A stretch of DNA of 64,000 bases, taken from Endobugula sp047636495. GTDB lineage: Bacteria; Pseudomonadota; Gammaproteobacteria; Pseudomonadales; Cellvibrionaceae. The stretch is taken from positions 5,957-69,956 of the forward strand of contig JBLILH010000016.1 in assembly GCA_047636495.1 (NCBI GenBank), written 5' to 3'. A model generated the notes under the pieces. The model had not been told where the DNA came from. It did not search any database and saw nothing but the letters and a program-made list of their open reading frames with translations. Position 1 is the first letter of the stretch. Each line of letters starts with the position of its first letter. Shown here piece by piece: positions 62,705 to 64,000 of this stretch. Both the position numbers and the translations under genes were made by a program.

Positions 62705-63337
62705 TTAACTATTTTTTAATCTTAGCAATAAAAACCCCATCACGATAAACAAACTGCCCGTCACTCGATGAAACCACTGCATAAACGCACCGTGAGTAAA
62801 CACACCTTTCATTGCTTTAGCCAAATAACCGTAACCGCATAACACGATAAGTGAGGTCAGCATAAAAATGCCTGTTAACGTAAAAAACTGTGGCGTGATT
62901 GGGTGTTCTATCGACAAAAACTGTGGAAATAAGGCCACGAAGAATAAGATGGGTTTAGGATTGGTCGCGGCAAGAAAAAGGCTCTCTAAAAAATAGGTTT
63001 TGATTTTTTTAGATTTTACGGCTGTCTGCTCACGATCCACGGCAAGAGCTTGACTAGACTGCCTCCATTGCTTTACCCCTAGATAAACAAGGTACATTGC
63101 CCCGACTATTTTAACTGCCAAAAACAAATAAGCCGAGCTGAGCAACAATGCTCCCAACCCTAGAATAGAAACCGCCGATAGCAAGAACAAGCCTATAACA
63201 TTCCCTAAAGAAGACACCAGCACGGTTTTCATATTAGTCGTCATGCCATTAGATATGGCTAAAAAAACCGCTGGACCGGGGCTTAATACATAAAAGAAAG
63301 ACACCGCAATATACATTAACAATATATCTATATTCAT
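62705..63337 (-). CDS. LysE/RhtB-family amino-acid exporter
   Basis: 210 residues, six membrane helices, and family signatures SPGPAVFLAISNGM near the start and FLESLFLAATNPKPILFFVALFPQF in the middle. It exports amino acids or their derivatives (threonine, homoserine or others) at the inner membrane; substrate cannot be read from sequence. It lies 42 bp upstream of mtnA on the same strand and may be co-transcribed, which would make a sulfur-containing amino acid a possible substrate (inference). Confidence 0.88.
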   Translation of the reverse strand: MNIDILLMYIAVSFFYVLSPGPAVFLAISNGMTTNMKTVLVSSLGNVIGLFLLSAVSILGLGALLLSSAYLFLAVKIVGAMYLVYLGVKQWRQSSQALAVDREQTAVKSKKIKTYFLESLFLAATNPKPILFFVALFPQFLSIEHPITPQFFTLTGIFMLTSLIVLCGYGYLAKAMKGVFTHGAFMQWFHRVTGSLFIVMGFLLLRLKNS

Positions 63338-63455
63338 ACTGACATTTCCCTCTAAATCATGTTAGAAAACAATCACTACTATACAGCACTGCTATCTCGT
63401 TAACTTCATGAGAATTAGCGAAAAGCCGAGACATGAAAATCAAAACAAGACCGCG

Positions 63456-63590
63456 TCATTCCGAATAAGCGGGCTCGAAGGGTGAAAGCCAGGGAAGGCT
63501 TTCATAATCCATCAGGCTCTAGTTGGATATCGGGTACCGGATACCGGATACCGGATACCGGATCAAGTCCGGCATGACGAGTCCGGCATG
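63456..63590. repeat. REP-type repeat heading the second tandem array
   Basis: CGTCATTCCGAATAAGCGGG ... CATCAGGCTCTAG ... TACCGGATACCGGATCAAG and TCCGGCATGACGAG. Several extra GGATACC words show local slippage. The tail passes straight into the array. Confidence 0.7.
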
Positions 63591-64000
63591 ACGAGCCTGG
63601 TATGACGAGCCTGGTATGACGAGCTGGCATGACGAGCTGGTATGACGAGCTGGTATGACGAGCTGGTACGACGAGCCTGGTATGACGAGCCTGGTATGAC
63701 GAGCTGGTATGACGAGCCTGGTATGACGAGCTGGCATGACGAGCTGGTATGACGAGCTGGTATGACGAGCTGGTATGACGAGCCTGGTATAACGAGCCTG
63801 GTATGACGAGCTGGTATGACGAGCCTGGCATGACGAGCCTGGTATAACGAGCCTGGTATGACGAGCCTGGTATAACGAGCCTGGTATGACGAGCCTGGTA
63901 TGACGAGCTGGTATGACGAGCTGGTATGACGAGCCTGGTATAACGAGCCTGGTATGACGAGCTGGTATGACGAGCCTGGCATGACGAGCCTGGTATAACG
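63591..64000. repeat. Tandem array of about thirty 13/14-bp units, running out of the window
   Basis: Units are TATGACGAGCTGG (13 bp) or TATGACGAGCCTGG (14 bp), with some CATGACGAG and TATAACGAG variants. They derive from the REP tail GGCATGACGAG. Minus-strand open frames of 72-139 residues across it are produced by the repeat and are not genes. The array is cut by the right edge, so its full length is unknown. Confidence 0.9.

Noticed and set aside
63502..63982. Long minus-strand open frames with SSYQLVIPARH-type repeats
   Set aside because: They are translations of the 13/14-bp tandem array in several frames; there is no ribosome-binding site and they continue off the repeat only by chance.

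Overview
The window comes from a moderately AT-rich gammaproteobacterial chromosome. Supporting markers are YbfF, DUF1820, MepM, Zur/ZnuABC, Tdh-Kbl and Bfd homologues of gammaproteobacterial type, with Fur-box and Zur-box sequences of the usual form. I cannot name the genus. It is a housekeeping backbone heavily salted with small palindromic or MITE-like elements, REP-type repeats and decayed genes (methyltransferase, IS30, IS66, RAYT transposase, hmuT/hmuV and benE remnants).

Layout. 1-1.1 kb: esterase ybfF (cut by the window edge), a DUF1820 gene and tRNA-Arg(TCG). 1.1-6.7 kb: gene-poor, with a dead DNA methyltransferase, an exported protein of unknown function, a Cache-GGDEF diguanylate cyclase and two MITE families. 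6.7-15.1 kb: a copper-efflux operon behind a MerR-type promoter (small Cys/His-rich protein, CusC, CusB fused to a CusF domain, CusA, CopC, CopD). 15.3-25.6 kb: mepM, a Fur-family regulator and a zinc-sparing island (HisI, PyrC-type dihydroorotase, DksA without its zinc finger, second ThrRS, SnoaL-like protein, COG0523 GTPase, M14 peptidase). 25.6-30.9 kb: znuCB/znuA and zur, with Zur boxes. 31.2-47.9 kb: topB, HD-GYP phosphodiesterase, cysteine synthase, iron genes (hemP, broken hmuTV, bfd), pseudogenes, small secreted proteins and tdh-kbl. 48.1-60.6 kb: a type I restriction-modification locus whose hsdS-hsdR interval has been filled with accessory genes (RhuM-Fic, AlbA_2 ATPase, DNA-binding protein plus Doc). 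60.8-63.3 kb: mtnA plus a FucA-like aldolase (methylthioribose/DHAP shunt) and a LysE-type exporter. 63.4-64 kb: a tandem array grown from a REP tail.

The strongest themes are metal homeostasis (a copper operon, a zinc-starvation block of about 14 kb containing two different Fur-family regulators, and iron genes under Fur boxes) and a restriction locus in which two 5'-end copies of hsdR each precede an inserted cassette. I regard the second Fur paralogue with its own 40-bp palindrome, and the hsdR-fragment-bounded cassettes, as the most promising leads.
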